From the NCBI GenBank assembly GCA_903936705.1, contig CAIZWN010000002.1:35870-99869 (forward strand): a DNA stretch of 64,000 bases. Reading direction: 5' to 3'. Source of the stretch: an uncultured Myxococcales bacterium. GTDB lineage: Bacteria; Myxococcota_A; UBA9042; DTJE01. Within the stretch, counting starts at the first letter, position 1, and each line of letters starts with the position of its first letter. The notes beneath the pieces are model-generated. The model ran no database searches and had not been told where the DNA came from. It saw only the letters and a list, made by a program, of their open reading frames with translations. This document shows positions 33,433-43,681 of the stretch, piece by piece. The translations under genes were made by a program, and so were the position numbers.

Positions 33433-35385
33433 TCATCGGATGTTCACCATGACTACTGCCCCGCCAGGTAGTGGCACGACACCGCCCGCCACCGACATCA
33501 CTGGCTTCGGGCCCGTTTCGGCATGGCTGGCGGCCGGACGATGAACCAGGTCAACGATCCCCCAGACCAGGCCCGCCAGGGTGGCGGCACCGCCGATGGC
33601 GTACATTGCCGTGGATGCATTCTGGTAGGTTTTTGCCTGGGATTGCAGAGCTGCCGCACGCGACCGGTCGATTCGTGACGTGCCGTCGGGGTAGGTGCCG
33701 GAAGACGCCAGCTTGCCGGATTCGTTGTGCGCGGCCCAGGTCAGCACACCTCCGGTTACAAGCCCTGCAAGGCCGGTACCGAAGATCACCCATGCACCGA
33801 CCGACGTCTTATGGGCTGGCGCTGGTGCCGCAACCCCCGGGACCTGGTGTTGCGATGGGCCCGAGGCAGTTGGATTCAGCGGACCCGCCGATGGCAGTGC
33901 CACGGCCTTCCTGCGTCCGGGGGCCGAAATCGACAGCGCCAGGGGCCGACGTTCGTTGTGCACCACGTTCACCGAGGCAGAGGCCTCGCCGTCGGGACAC
34001 ACGACCCTGACCTTGTGAGGCACGGCCAGGACCTCCTGCTTCCATGGCGTCTGGCCCACGGCCTTCCCGTCAAACGATACCTCACCCTCGCAGGGGGTCC
34101 CGTCATCGTATGCCGATGTAACTACCAGCAGGCCCATTTTGCCTTTCAGCGTCACGGACATCTTCACGATCTCGCGGTTCAGCACCGTCGCCCGCTGGAC
34201 CGCATCCCCGTAACCCTCCAGGCCAAGTTTCACAACCGCGATTCCGGGTTGCAGGGTCGGGAACGTGAACGGAGTCTTCTGTCCGGTCGCCTCGTCGTTC
34301 AGCGTGATCGCTGCACCTGGCGGGTTGCTGTCCACGACCAGGGACCCGAAATTCTGCTGCAGAGCTGCCTTCACAACTGCGGTTTTGCCGTCCTCGACCA
34401 CGACCGAACTTTCGTGTCTCAGGTAGTTCGCCTTTTCTACCCGAACAACATAGCTTGCCGAGGGCTTCGGGTCGGCGCTCCACGGTGTCGTTCCAACCCG
34501 CTCGCCGTCCAGGCTGACTTCCGCGCCAGACGGGTCGCTTGTGACCTCCAGGCGACCGAACGCCGGAGGCAGGGTCAGGGTCACGCGCTTCCCGGTCTGG
34601 TCCAGGTCGATCTCCTGGCGAGCCGGGCGGTACAGTTTTCCGATCTCGGCGACCAGGACGTACCGGCCAACCATCTGCTCGATCTGCAACGGCGCCTTGC
34701 CCATCTCCTTGCCGTTCAGCGTGATGATTGCACCCGTCGGCTCGGACTTGATGACCAGAAACCCGGTCTGGTCGGTCACCTGGTTCACGATGCTTTGGCC
34801 CTTGTCGATGATGATGCCGCTTTCGACCGTGCCGACGCCAAGCAGGACCGGTGTCCGCCCTGGCCCAGGCTGGGATGCCGGGGCAGCAGTCCCCGTCAGT
34901 TTCTCGATAGCCGCGCCCAGCGAGGCCACCAGACCGTCTTCCGTGCACGCTCCGGATGCCGTTGACGCCGTCTCGCTGGTCGCCCGACCCAGGTCGAAAA
35001 CGTTCAGGCTGATCATGCACTGCGAACCAACCTTGGCGATTCGGGTAGCCAGCGTCTTCTGGGCTGCAACCTCCCTGCCCAACGCGATCTGGCAGGACTC
35101 GTCATAGCATTCCTTGTAGGACTCGGTCTTGGCCTCGGCAAGGCGAGCCTTCAACTGGGCACGCGGCACAACCTGGAACTTGCCGCTCTCGGCAAGTCGT
35201 GACGCCACGTAGTCACTCAGGCTGTCCACGACATGGGCGGCCAGTTGAATGCCCTTGGTCTCGACGTCAAATACCGCAATGATGGGGGCGCTGCCCTCGG
35301 CCTGGCACAGGCCCGGAACCGTCAGCACCCCTGCGGCAACCAGGGGCCAGCATCGAAACCATCGAACGGACCTGCGAACCGCCAT
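33433..35385 (-). CDS. PEGA-domain repeat protein, envelope-anchored
   Basis: The 650-residue protein starts at ATG 35385 behind GGGGGGACTT and has a signal sequence ending near GLCQAEG. A first domain (about 30-170: IIAVFDVETKGIQLAAHVVDSLSDYVASRLAESGKFQVV) resembles the CsgG/TolB-like N-terminal domain found in myxobacterial proteins. It is followed by four PEGA-type repeats (for example LVIKSEPTGAIITLNGKEMG, LEVTSDPSGAEVSLDGERVG, LVVDSNPPGAAITLNDEATG). Near the C-terminus are two transmembrane helices (SVGAWVIFGTGLAGLVTGGV and AMYAIGGAATLAGLVWGIVD). The DGR target gene starts 17 bp downstream, so the two may be cotranscribed. Confidence 0.8.
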   Translation of the reverse strand: MAVRRSVRWFRCWPLVAAGVLTVPGLCQAEGSAPIIAVFDVETKGIQLAAHVVDSLSDYVASRLAESGKFQVVPRAQLKARLAEAKTESYKECYDESCQIALGREVAAQKTLATRIAKVGSQCMISLNVFDLGRATSETASTASGACTEDGLVASLGAAIEKLTGTAAPASQPGPGRTPVLLGVGTVESGIIIDKGQSIVNQVTDQTGFLVIKSEPTGAIITLNGKEMGKAPLQIEQMVGRYVLVAEIGKLYRPARQEIDLDQTGKRVTLTLPPAFGRLEVTSDPSGAEVSLDGERVGTTPWSADPKPSASYVVRVEKANYLRHESSVVVEDGKTAVVKAALQQNFGSLVVDSNPPGAAITLNDEATGQKTPFTFPTLQPGIAVVKLGLEGYGDAVQRATVLNREIVKMSVTLKGKMGLLVVTSAYDDGTPCEGEVSFDGKAVGQTPWKQEVLAVPHKVRVVCPDGEASASVNVVHNERRPLALSISAPGRRKAVALPSAGPLNPTASGPSQHQVPGVAAPAPAHKTSVGAWVIFGTGLAGLVTGGVLTWAAHNESGKLASSGTYPDGTSRIDRSRAAALQSQAKTYQNASTAMYAIGGAATLAGLVWGIVDLVHRPAASHAETGPKPVMSVAGGVVPLPGGAVVMVNIR

Positions 35386-35415
35386 GGCAAGTCCCCCCTT
35401 GGTAAACCGCGGCAT

Positions 35416-35421
35416 ATTGTA
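35416..35421 (-). promoter_or_regulatory. Extended -10 promoter element upstream of the PEGA/DGR-target operon
   Basis: On the minus strand TGGTACAAT gives a TGn-extended -10 (TACAAT, 35416-35421) about 30 bp upstream of the start codon. No good -35 is seen. It may drive the PEGA gene and, by read-through, the DGR target. Confidence 0.4.
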
Positions 35422-35564
35422 CCAGCAGTTGGGTTGGGCAGTATGATCGGCTTCACAGCGATAATTCGTCCAGGGATTCAGCCGAACGCGACCTGGTTCC
35501 ACGTTTTCATTGATTTGAGTTTGATGGTGGTAAACTCGACTCCGTTGTCGGCAGGTTGGCTTTG

Positions 35565-35822
35565 ATGGCACCAACCCTACTTCGGGAAGGTCCCTACCGC
35601 TTCTTCTTCTACCTCAACGAGGGACAGGAACCGGCACACGTTCATGTGCAGGAGGGCAACAAGACAGCTAAATTCTGGCTTCAGCCGTTTGGCCTTGCGT
35701 CCTCCAAGCACTTTCCCGCCCATCAACTGGCTGAATTGACAAGAATCATTTCCCTTAACCGGGAAACTTTCCTGGAGGTTTGGAATGAGCGCTTTCCCCG
35801 AGCTGGCCGAGACCCTCGCTGA
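35565..35822 (+). CDS. DUF4160 protein
   Basis: The 85-residue protein matches DUF4160: PTLLREGPYRFFFYLNEGQE PAHVHVQEGNKTAKFWLQPF, then NRETFLEVWNERF. DUF4160 genes are regularly followed by DUF2442 genes, as here, and the pair is regarded as a possible toxin-antitoxin-like or mobile-region module of unknown function. ATG 35565 is chosen from family alignment; a TTG at 35556 is in frame. The 3' end overlaps the next gene by 38 bp. Confidence 0.8.
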   Translation: MAPTLLREGPYRFFFYLNEGQEPAHVHVQEGNKTAKFWLQPFGLASSKHFPAHQLAELTRIISLNRETFLEVWNERFPRAGRDPR

Positions 35823-36051
35823 CGCAGTCGAGGTTACCGACACCCAACTGATCGTCGATCTGGTCGATGGTCGACGCGTCCTGGTGCCCCTGGCATGGTT
35901 TCCGACCCTGCTTGGTGCCACGCCTGAGCAGCGTTCGCACTTGGAATTGATTGGCGACGGCGAGGGCATCCATTGGCCAGACATCGATGCTGATATCAGT
36001 GTGTCAGGCCTGCTTTTCGGTCTGCGGGAATCGGCCGCCACCGGGTGCTGA
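35785..36051 (+). CDS. DUF2442 protein
   Basis: The 88-residue protein has the DUF2442 core: VTDTQLIVDLVDGRRVLVPL AWFPTLLGATPEQRSHLELI, GEGIHWPDIDADISVSGLL. A strong ribosome-binding site (GGAGG) precedes ATG 35785, inside the upstream DUF4160 gene. Function is unknown; it accompanies DUF4160 in many genomes. Confidence 0.82.
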   Translation: MSAFPELAETLADAVEVTDTQLIVDLVDGRRVLVPLAWFPTLLGATPEQRSHLELIGDGEGIHWPDIDADISVSGLLFGLRESAATGC

Positions 36052-36079
36052 ACTGTGGAATCCAAGGGGGTTCGGGCCG

Positions 36080-37786
36080 TTACTTGACCACCCGCGGCGC
36101 GGCTGAAGCCAGCAAATCAAAGAGGATTTTCGGGGGGCGGCGGACGACGGCGGCCTCGACGACGCGTCCCAGGCGCAGCAGCAGGGCCTCGTCCCAGGCG
36201 CGGCCCATCAACTGGAAGCCTATCGGAAGACCATCGGCGTCATAGCCTGCCGGTACAGTCAGGGCCGGCAGGCCGGTCAGGTTTCCCGGCTGTGCGAAAC
36301 GCATGATTCGCGTGGTCAGTTCAAGATTCGATTCCCCGGTCGCAAGCGAGTCGGCCGGTATGATGGGGGCGGTGCAGGCCGCCGTCGGGGACGCTATGAC
36401 ATCGACGTTTGCCAGCACGGCTTGGAAACTGCGGATGAGGCCGGTGCGCAACCTTTGGGCGTGCACGTAGTCCCGCGCAGTCAGCATCCGCGCCAGCGCC
36501 AGGGACAGGCGCGTGTCGGCCCCGTATTCGCGGCGATGCTGACGGTCGTACCTGGCGTGGGCCGTCGCCATCTCGCAAACGATCGTGACCAGGTGGACCG
36601 TGCGCAGCAGGCCAAGGTCTGGCAGTTCGATCGGGCAAACTGTTGCGCCGGCCGCGACCAGGATCCCCAGGGCATCGCGACACGACGCCACGACGGCTGG
36701 GTCTGCGTGGTCGAACCATGGGTCGTACACGCCGACTCGCACGCCACGAAGATCGGCATTTTTCCACCCGGCTATTGTTGGCCGCGGCTGTGGGCTGGAA
36801 TTCGGGTCCAGCGTGTCAACGCCAGCGATCAACGCATAGCCCAGCGCCACGTCGCCCACGGTCGCTCCAATGGGACCCACATGGGCCACCGACCAGCACA
36901 ATGGCGCCGCACCAACCTCGCTGACACGCCCGAATGTCGGCTTTAATCCGACCACGCCGCACAGTGCCGCCGGCAGCCGGATCGACCCTCCCCCGTCGGC
37001 ACCCAAGGCCAGGGGACACAGGCCGGATGCCACGGCCGCGGCGGACCCGCTGGAGGATCCCCCGGTGGCTCGCGCCGAATCGTATGGATTGCGCGCGGGG
37101 CCATGGTGTGGGTTCACTCCCGTCACCCCGATCCCGATCTCGTGCATGTTCGCCTTGCCGATCAATATGGCGCCGGCCGCCCGCAAACGCGCCACTACCG
37201 TGGCATCCTGCGCTGGCACGTCTTTCAGAAAAGCAGTCCCAACGGTTGTCGGATAGGGAACCAGGTCCAGTTCGTCCTTGATCGCAACCGGCACCCCGTC
37301 CAGCGGCCCCAGGGGCCGGCCATCCCGCCAGCGACTTGCGCTGGCCCTGGCCTGTGCCAAAACGTCGGCAGGGTCCTGCGCGACGATTGCCCGCAGCGCC
37401 GGGGAAAGGCGTTCGGACGCCGCGCAGGCATCCAGAACAGCCTGCGCGACAAGCTCGGGGGTGCTGCGGCCCTCCTGGTAGGCGGCCGAAAAATCCAGGA
37501 CTGTCCTGATGGCTTCAGGCCCCGGTGCGTGGCCGGCGGCTTCCAGCGGCGACAGGTCCGCGAACGGCGCACCCGGGGTTGACGGTTCGGTCACGTTGCG
37601 GGGCGACCCCAAGGGCCACATCGGATCGTCCGAAATCGCCTCGCGGAAGGCCGGGATGCCGGCGCTGGCCAGCAGCGTCTTCCCCAGCAGCATCGGCCCA
37701 AGCGGCCCCTCGGCCACGCGCGCCAGGACCTTCAACATCCCCCCCGCGGTTCGGGGAGCCCGCACTGGCCGCGCGTCGTATGCCAT
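36080..37786 (-). CDS. Amidase-signature family enzyme
   Basis: The 568-residue protein has the amidase signature: catalytic Lys in PLDGVPVAIKDELDLVPYPT, cis-Ser and nucleophile Ser in ATGGSSSGSAAAVASGLCPL ALGADGGGSIRLPAALCGVV. It is the Ser-cisSer-Lys triad of GatA/FAAH-like hydrolases. About 90 extra N-terminal residues precede the domain, and no GatB or GatC gene is adjacent, so a general amide hydrolase is more likely than a Glu-tRNA amidotransferase subunit. Substrate cannot be told from sequence. The 3' end is 28 bp from the convergent DUF2442 gene. Confidence 0.88.
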   Translation of the reverse strand: MAYDARPVRAPRTAGGMLKVLARVAEGPLGPMLLGKTLLASAGIPAFREAISDDPMWPLGSPRNVTEPSTPGAPFADLSPLEAAGHAPGPEAIRTVLDFSAAYQEGRSTPELVAQAVLDACAASERLSPALRAIVAQDPADVLAQARASASRWRDGRPLGPLDGVPVAIKDELDLVPYPTTVGTAFLKDVPAQDATVVARLRAAGAILIGKANMHEIGIGVTGVNPHHGPARNPYDSARATGGSSSGSAAAVASGLCPLALGADGGGSIRLPAALCGVVGLKPTFGRVSEVGAAPLCWSVAHVGPIGATVGDVALGYALIAGVDTLDPNSSPQPRPTIAGWKNADLRGVRVGVYDPWFDHADPAVVASCRDALGILVAAGATVCPIELPDLGLLRTVHLVTIVCEMATAHARYDRQHRREYGADTRLSLALARMLTARDYVHAQRLRTGLIRSFQAVLANVDVIASPTAACTAPIIPADSLATGESNLELTTRIMRFAQPGNLTGLPALTVPAGYDADGLPIGFQLMGRAWDEALLLRLGRVVEAAVVRRPPKILFDLLASAAPRVVK

Positions 37787-37925
37787 TTATGACTCCGGAT
37801 TAGAAGACCGGGTGATCGTAGGGCAGTAATTGCCGCCGGGCAATCGCAGACGTAACCCAGAAAACGAAAGCATTCAACCTGGGCCGGGATTCCGATTTGT
37901 GGGCGGCGGGAAAATACCGTGCGAA

Positions 37926-38702
37926 TCAGCGGTGGCGGCGCTTGCGCTTCTTTTTGCCGTCCGGGCCGACGCCCTCGGCGCCATCGAAGGCGGCCATCGA
38001 GATGGTTTCGTTGGTCAAGGGACCGTCTTCGTCGGCTGGCTGGGAAGCGTCTGCGGCGTTGCCGTCGGCCGGCAGCGCGGGGATGGCATCGAACGAAACA
38101 GTCGCAAGCGACGGGCTTTCAGGCTGGTTCCAGGAGTCTTCCTGGCGCACAGCGGCCGGCTGCGCCTGGGGTGGCGGCGGCAAATCGATCGCCTCGAATG
38201 CCTGGGTGGCCATGTGCTCGGGCGCCTCGTATGCCGGCGCCTGGTATTCGGGGGCCTCGGGTTCCGTTTCCCCGACAGCCTGGATCATCCTGGTTGCGTC
38301 GGCGTCGGACGCGACATCATCGACAATCGAAAGAACCACCTGGCTGGCGTCGAACGAAATCGTCGCGGTCCCCGAGTCGTGCGAGTCCGCCTGTTGCAGG
38401 TCCAGCGCGCCGACATCCTGTGCCGAGACTTCCTCGACCGCCTCGGGCACCTCGAACAGCACTTTGGTTTCGGACTGGTCCACAGGCTGGGGGTCGGCAG
38501 CGACGGGCGCCGACGAATGGAAAATCCGCGTCGGCTGGGGTTCCGGTTCCGGCTGGGCAACCGGGGCCGCAGGTTCGACATAACCGGCCGGAACGCCGGC
38601 GTACCGCGCCTGATAGCGTTCAAGGATCTCGACGGACGTAGGCACTTTGCTGTGCCGCTGCAGCAGGTCAATCACGATGGGACCTTCAAGGACCTTGCTC
38701 AT
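37926..38702 (-). CDS. Acidic, Pro/Ala/Glu-rich protein of unknown function with basic C-terminus
   Basis: The 258-residue protein starts at ATG 38702 behind GGGAGG. A short ordered start (MSKVLEGPIVIDLLQRHSKV PTSVEILERYQARYAGVPAG) is followed by a long disordered stretch rich in Pro, Glu, Gln and Asp, with repeated motifs such as TISFDASQVV, TVSFDAIP and TISMAAFD. The last ten residues are strongly basic (KKKRKRRHR), perhaps for nucleic-acid or ribosome binding. It is 36 bp downstream of alaS. I do not recognise the family. Confidence 0.6.
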   Translation of the reverse strand: MSKVLEGPIVIDLLQRHSKVPTSVEILERYQARYAGVPAGYVEPAAPVAQPEPEPQPTRIFHSSAPVAADPQPVDQSETKVLFEVPEAVEEVSAQDVGALDLQQADSHDSGTATISFDASQVVLSIVDDVASDADATRMIQAVGETEPEAPEYQAPAYEAPEHMATQAFEAIDLPPPPQAQPAAVRQEDSWNQPESPSLATVSFDAIPALPADGNAADASQPADEDGPLTNETISMAAFDGAEGVGPDGKKKRKRRHR

Positions 38703-38738
38703 GGGATCCTCCCGAACTTCGAAGAAACGGGCCGGCCG

Positions 38739-41372
38739 CTAGGATGACAGAGCAGCAAGCAGCCCGTCAAGTACCAGACCAGCCCCAGCAACATCCGGAA
38801 TGCTGCCCTGCGCCAGCGATGGATTTCCGCCACCGCGTCCGCCCAGCGCACCGACAATCTGCCCCAGCAGACGCCCGGCGGGGAACCGGTCAGCCAGATC
38901 CTGCGTCACCGCCAGGATGACCGCAAGCTTGTCGCCGTCTGCGCGCGTCAGCAGCACGATTCCAGCCCCGATTCTGCCACGCAGGACATCAGCCAGATCG
39001 CGAGCGCCTTTTGCATCGATCCCATCCGCCGACGCCACAAGCACATTCACCCCGTTGACGACGCGAACGTCGCCAGCCCCGTCAGCACCGATACCGCCGG
39101 CAGCCGATTTCACTTTCAGGTCGGCCAGTTCCTTCTTCAGTACCTTCTCGTCCGCCAGCAGCCGGCTGACCTTTTCGACCAGGCCGGTCGCCTCGGTCTT
39201 CAGCAAGGCTGCGGCCTCGATTGCCAGACGGGCGCGTTCCTTCAGCCAGACCATGGCGCCAGGGCCGGTGATGGCCTCCAGACGCCGGACACCGGCCGAG
39301 ATGCCCGTTTCAGCAAGGATCACCACCGGACCAATCTCGCCGGTCCTGCCCGCGTGGGTACCGCCGCACAGTTCCTTGGACTGGCCCATCGACACCATGC
39401 GAACCACGTCGCCGTACTTGTCCCCGAAGAAGTGCAAGGCGCCACGGGCGATAGCCTGGTCGATCGGCACCACATCCGTCGTCACAGGCAGGTCCTCCAG
39501 GACCACCGCCTGAACCCGGGCCTCGACCTCGCGAAGTTCGTCGTCCGTCATCGAGCCCGTGTGGCTGAAGTCGAAACGCAGCCGATCGGGAGTCACCAGA
39601 GATCCCCGCTGCCGCACGTGGTTTCCCAGAACGGCACGCAGCGCATTGTGCAGCAGGTGTGTCGCGCTGTGATTGCGCCGAGTCCACCTGCGCGCGACGT
39701 CGGGCATCAGGTTCACGACCTCGCCATTCGCGATCGCCCCTGATTCCACCGTGCCGACGTGCAGGATGAATTCATCGGACGGGCGACGAACGTCCTTGAC
39801 CAGCATACGGCCGCCCGGCCCTTCCAGAACGCCCTTGTCGCCCGCCTGACCGCCCGATTCGCCATAGAACGGCGTTTCGCGCACCAGGATCACGATGTCC
39901 GTACCGGCCGCGGCCGAAACAACCGGCGTCCCATCGACCAGGAACAGGCCCAGCACCTGGGATCGCCGCCCGGCATCGATGGCTTCGTCATAGTCGTACC
40001 CGTTGAACGACGACGCCAAACCGGCCTCGCGACAAGCCGCCACGATAACCGCCAGGTCCTCGACCCCGGCCTTCCACGAGGCGCGACCGCGTTCGCGCTG
40101 CTGCTGCATGCAGGCCGTGAATCCTTCCTGGTCAACGGCCAAACCCTGTTCCGCGGCGATGACATCGGTCAGATCCACCGGGAACCCGTGCGTGTCATAC
40201 AGGTTGAAGGCAACGTTGCCGTCCAGACGTGGCTGGCCGGCGACCTTCGCCGTGGCGATCGCGGCGTCCAGAAGTTCAAGCCCGGACGACAGTGTGCGCA
40301 GGAAACGGTCCTCCTCCTGGCCTGCCACGCGCTGGATCACGTCCCTGTTTGCCTGAAGCTCGGGCCAGGCTGCCCCCATGACTTCCTGGACGTGCAGGAC
40401 GACGTCAGTGAAGAACGGCCCCTTCAGGCCCAGCTTGTTGCCGAATCGCAGCGCGCGCCGCATCAGCCGGCGCAGAACATAGCCCCGCCCTTCGTTGTCG
40501 GGATAGATGCCATCCGCAATCAGGAACGCCGTTGCCCTGGCATGGTCCGCAACAACCCGCAGCGCGGTATCGACATGTTCGTCGCGCCCGTACTTCACGC
40601 CGGCTATTCCGGCAGTCAGGTCCATCAGCGGCAGGAACAAATCGGTTTCATAGTTGGTCCTGACGCCCTGCAGCACGCTGCATATGCGCTCGAGCCCCAT
40701 CCCGGTGTCGATCGACGGCGCAGGCAGCGGCGTCAACTTGCCGTCGGCATCCCGGTCGTACTGCATGAACACCAGGTTCCACAGCTCCATGAACCGGTTG
40801 CCCTGGTCGTGCATCGACGACCCGGTATACGTCGGCCCGCGGTCGATGTGGATCTCGCTGCAATGCCCGCAAGGCCCGGTGTCGCCCATTGACCAGAAGT
40901 TCGTTGGGTCGTCAACAAGGCGCGACGGATCAACGCCGACCTCGCTAATCCAAAGCTCGCGCGCCTGGTTGTCGTCGGGATGGACGGTGATCCACAGGTC
41001 GTCGGCCTTCAGCCCGTACACGTTGACCAGCAGGTCCCACGCAAACCTGACGGCGTCGGCCTTGAAGTAGTCGCCAAAGCTGAAGTTCCCCAGCATCTCG
41101 AAGAACGTGTGGTGCCGCGGCGTACGACCCACCTGTTCAAGATCGTTGTGTTTGCCGCTGACCCGAAGGCACTTCTGGGTCGTCGTCGCCCGACGCCACA
41201 CCGACTCGCGACGGCCGGTAAAAACGTCCTTGAACTGCACCATACCGGCGTTCACGAACAGCAGCGACGGGTCGGCAGGCGGCAGCAGCGAATGGCTGGG
41301 CACGACACGATGGCCCTGGCCCTCGAAGTACTTCAGGAACTCGGTTCGAATGTCATTCGACGTCACGTTCAT
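38739..41372 (-). CDS. alaS: Alanyl-tRNA synthetase
   Basis: The 877-residue enzyme has the full class II AlaRS layout. The catalytic domain begins NDIRTEFLKYFEGQGHRVVP SHSLLPPADPSLLFVNAGMV QFK. It is followed by a tRNA-recognition domain and the editing domain with HSATHLLHNALRAVLG and the zinc ligands CGGTH. A C-terminal oligomerisation domain with GGRGGGNPSLAQGS completes it. It charges tRNA-Ala and clears Ser/Gly mischarging. The start is set at ATG 41372, eleven bases after the pilT-like stop; GTG 41366 is an alternative with better ribosome-binding-site spacing. Confidence 0.96.
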   Translation of the reverse strand: MNVTSNDIRTEFLKYFEGQGHRVVPSHSLLPPADPSLLFVNAGMVQFKDVFTGRRESVWRRATTTQKCLRVSGKHNDLEQVGRTPRHHTFFEMLGNFSFGDYFKADAVRFAWDLLVNVYGLKADDLWITVHPDDNQARELWISEVGVDPSRLVDDPTNFWSMGDTGPCGHCSEIHIDRGPTYTGSSMHDQGNRFMELWNLVFMQYDRDADGKLTPLPAPSIDTGMGLERICSVLQGVRTNYETDLFLPLMDLTAGIAGVKYGRDEHVDTALRVVADHARATAFLIADGIYPDNEGRGYVLRRLMRRALRFGNKLGLKGPFFTDVVLHVQEVMGAAWPELQANRDVIQRVAGQEEDRFLRTLSSGLELLDAAIATAKVAGQPRLDGNVAFNLYDTHGFPVDLTDVIAAEQGLAVDQEGFTACMQQQRERGRASWKAGVEDLAVIVAACREAGLASSFNGYDYDEAIDAGRRSQVLGLFLVDGTPVVSAAAGTDIVILVRETPFYGESGGQAGDKGVLEGPGGRMLVKDVRRPSDEFILHVGTVESGAIANGEVVNLMPDVARRWTRRNHSATHLLHNALRAVLGNHVRQRGSLVTPDRLRFDFSHTGSMTDDELREVEARVQAVVLEDLPVTTDVVPIDQAIARGALHFFGDKYGDVVRMVSMGQSKELCGGTHAGRTGEIGPVVILAETGISAGVRRLEAITGPGAMVWLKERARLAIEAAALLKTEATGLVEKVSRLLADEKVLKKELADLKVKSAAGGIGADGAGDVRVVNGVNVLVASADGIDAKGARDLADVLRGRIGAGIVLLTRADGDKLAVILAVTQDLADRFPAGRLLGQIVGALGGRGGGNPSLAQGSIPDVAGAGLVLDGLLAALSS

Positions 41373-41382
41373 CCTCGGTTGT

Positions 41383-42534
41383 TCAGAAGGAATAATCGTC
41401 GGGACCGCCCCGCACCTGGACATCATCGGAAGCCGTACCGCCGATGCCCTTCAGTCGCAACGCAAAGTCCGCCGGGCTGCTGGCGTGGTTCATGGCTTCC
41501 TCGTACGATATCCTGCTGTCCCGATACAGGCCCATCAGAGACTGATCGAATGTCTGCATCCCGTACTGGGCCTGGCCTTGGGAGATCGTTACCGGGATCT
41601 CGTCCGGTCCCTCCTCGGTCTTCAGCAGGTCCCGGATTCGCGGGGTAGCCAGCATCAATTCGACCGCGGGCACGCGACCGGTTCCGTCCTGCCGCACCAG
41701 CAGGCGCTGGCTGACCACCGCACGCAGCACGGACGCCAGCATCTGGCGGACCTGCTGGTGTTCGTGTTTCTCGAATACCGACAGGATGCGGTTCACGGTC
41801 TCGCGGGCGTCAACCGTGTGCAACGTCGAAAGGACCAGATGCCCGGTCTCGGCCGCCTGAAGGACGGTTTCAATGGTCTCGCGGTCGCGCATTTCGCCCA
41901 GCAGGATCACGTCCGGATCCTGGCGCAGGGCCGACCGCAGACCGGCGGCAAACGACGGTACGTCGGTCAGCACCTCGCGCTGAGACACCACTGCGCGCCG
42001 ATCATCCACGATGAACTCGATCGGGTCCTCGATGGTCACGATATGGCATGCGCGGGTGCGGTTGATTTGGTCCACCAGGGCAGCCATCGTGGTTGATTTG
42101 CCCTGCCCGGCGGCGCCGCTGACCAGGATCAGGCCACGCCGTTCGTTCGCCAGGTTCGCCAGCGATTGAGGCAGACTGAGTTCTTGCAGCGTCGGGATGC
42201 GGGACGGGACCACACGCAGTACCGCCTGCAGGCCCATCCGGCTGCGGAAGACATTGATGCGGAAGCGGCCAATGCCCGAGATACCCCAGCCGAGGTCGAC
42301 GCCGCCCTGTTCGCGCAACAGGATGCGATGATGTTCCTCGAAGATCGGGTCCACCAGGGCCTGGACGTCGCGCGCCTCGACAAGCGTGGTGTTCCGGGGA
42401 CTGACGAGATCCATGGCGTTGCCGCGGCGAAAGATAGGTGGCCGCCCCGGCTTGATATGCACATCGGACAACCCCTGCGTCACTGCGAACCGCAGCAGGC
42501 TCTCCAGTTCGATCCCCAGAACAGGCTCAGCCAT
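41383..42534 (-). CDS. PilT/PilU-like retraction ATPase
   Basis: The 383-residue protein is a GspE/PilT-type ATPase: N-terminal PAS-like region ([20 protein letters not shown]), Walker [11 protein letters not shown], Asp box IEDPIEF, Walker [21 protein letters not shown] and His box [17 protein letters not shown]. Its length and the AIRNLIRE-like C-terminal region ([14 protein letters not shown]) fit PilT/PilU. Walker A reads GAAGQGKS rather than the usual GPTGSGKS but keeps Gly, Lys and Ser. It overlaps recA by 8 bp and precedes alaS by 11 bp. No pilin genes are nearby. Confidence 0.88.
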   Translation of the reverse strand: MAEPVLGIELESLLRFAVTQGLSDVHIKPGRPPIFRRGNAMDLVSPRNTTLVEARDVQALVDPIFEEHHRILLREQGGVDLGWGISGIGRFRINVFRSRMGLQAVLRVVPSRIPTLQELSLPQSLANLANERRGLILVSGAAGQGKSTTMAALVDQINRTRACHIVTIEDPIEFIVDDRRAVVSQREVLTDVPSFAAGLRSALRQDPDVILLGEMRDRETIETVLQAAETGHLVLSTLHTVDARETVNRILSVFEKHEHQQVRQMLASVLRAVVSQRLLVRQDGTGRVPAVELMLATPRIRDLLKTEEGPDEIPVTISQGQAQYGMQTFDQSLMGLYRDSRISYEEAMNHASSPADFALRLKGIGGTASDDVQVRGGPDDYSF

Positions 42535-43594
42535 CTACAACCGCCGTCAAAGCCACGCCACGACCCGCCAGTCCGACCTTTGCCAGCACGGCATCGGAGA
42601 CCTGCGTGTATGCCTGGGGGCGATCCTGCAGGAAACCCATTGCCTGTTCGCGCCCCTGCCCCAGTCGTTCGCCAGCGAACGAGAACCACGAGCCGCTTTT
42701 TTCCAGGACGCCCAGGTTTGCCGCCAGATCGACGACTTCGCCCATCCTGTTCACGCCCTCGCCGTAGATCAAGTCGAATTCGGCCTCCCTGAAGGGCGGC
42801 GCCAGCTTGTTCTTGACGACCTTGACCTTGACCCTGTTGCCCGTCGCCGACCCGCCATCGCCATCCTTGATGGTTGCGCCGCGACGCACCTCCAGGCGAA
42901 CCGAAGCATAGAACTTCAGCGCGTTGCCGCCGGTGGTCGTTTCCGGGTTACCGTACATCACGCCGATCTTCATGCGGATCTGGTTGATGAAGATCAGGCA
43001 CGTGTTCGACTTGCTGAGGACACCCGCCAGCTTGCGCAGCGCCTGGCTCATCAGGCGGGCCTGCAGGCCGACGTGGCTGTCGCCCATCTCGCCTTCCAGT
43101 TCCGCCTTGGGGACCAGCGCCGCGACCGAATCGATGACCACGACATCGACGGCGTTGGTACGGACCAGCGTTTCGGCGATTTCCAGGGCCTGTTCTCCAG
43201 TGTCGGGCTGCGCCAGCAAAAGGTCGTCAATGTTCACGCCCAGCTTCCTGGCGTAATTGATGTCCAGCGCGTGTTCGGCGTCGATGAAGACCGCCAGGCC
43301 GCCCTTCTTCTGGGCTTCCGAAATCGCCAGCAGCGCCAGAGTGGTCTTGCCCGACGATTCCTGGCCATAGATTTCCACCACGCGGCCCTTGGGATATCCG
43401 CCGGTGCCCAGCGCCACATCCAGGCCCAGTGAACCTGTGGGAATGACGGCCACTGGAACGTGGGACTCGCCTTCCTTCAGGCGCATGATGCTGCCCTTGC
43501 CGAACTGGCGCTCGATGGTCTGGACGGCGACCGCGATGTTGCGCTCGCGGTCGTCGGAAAGTACCGGTGCAGGTGCCTTGGGTTCCTTCGCCAT
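42527..43594 (-). CDS. recA: Recombinase RecA
   Basis: The 355-residue protein is a standard RecA: N-terminal helix, [23 protein letters not shown], Walker [30 protein letters not shown], Walker [12 protein letters not shown]1/L2 loop regions ([40 protein letters not shown]) and a shorter C-terminal domain. It forms filaments on single-stranded DNA for recombination and SOS induction. I do not see a clear SOS box upstream. It is cotranscribed with the pilT-like gene. Confidence 0.97.
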   Translation of the reverse strand: MAKEPKAPAPVLSDDRERNIAVAVQTIERQFGKGSIMRLKEGESHVPVAVIPTGSLGLDVALGTGGYPKGRVVEIYGQESSGKTTLALLAISEAQKKGGLAVFIDAEHALDINYARKLGVNIDDLLLAQPDTGEQALEIAETLVRTNAVDVVVIDSVAALVPKAELEGEMGDSHVGLQARLMSQALRKLAGVLSKSNTCLIFINQIRMKIGVMYGNPETTTGGNALKFYASVRLEVRRGATIKDGDGGSATGNRVKVKVVKNKLAPPFREAEFDLIYGEGVNRMGEVVDLAANLGVLEKSGSWFSFAGERLGQGREQAMGFLQDRPQAYTQVSDAVLAKVGLAGRGVALTAVVDG

Positions 43595-43681
43595 TTCGGA
43601 CCTCCAAAAGGGACGGGCAGACTCTAGCAGAGGGGTGCGACGCAGGCAACGGGGCGGCGGGAACCTGGCGCAACTGGGCCG

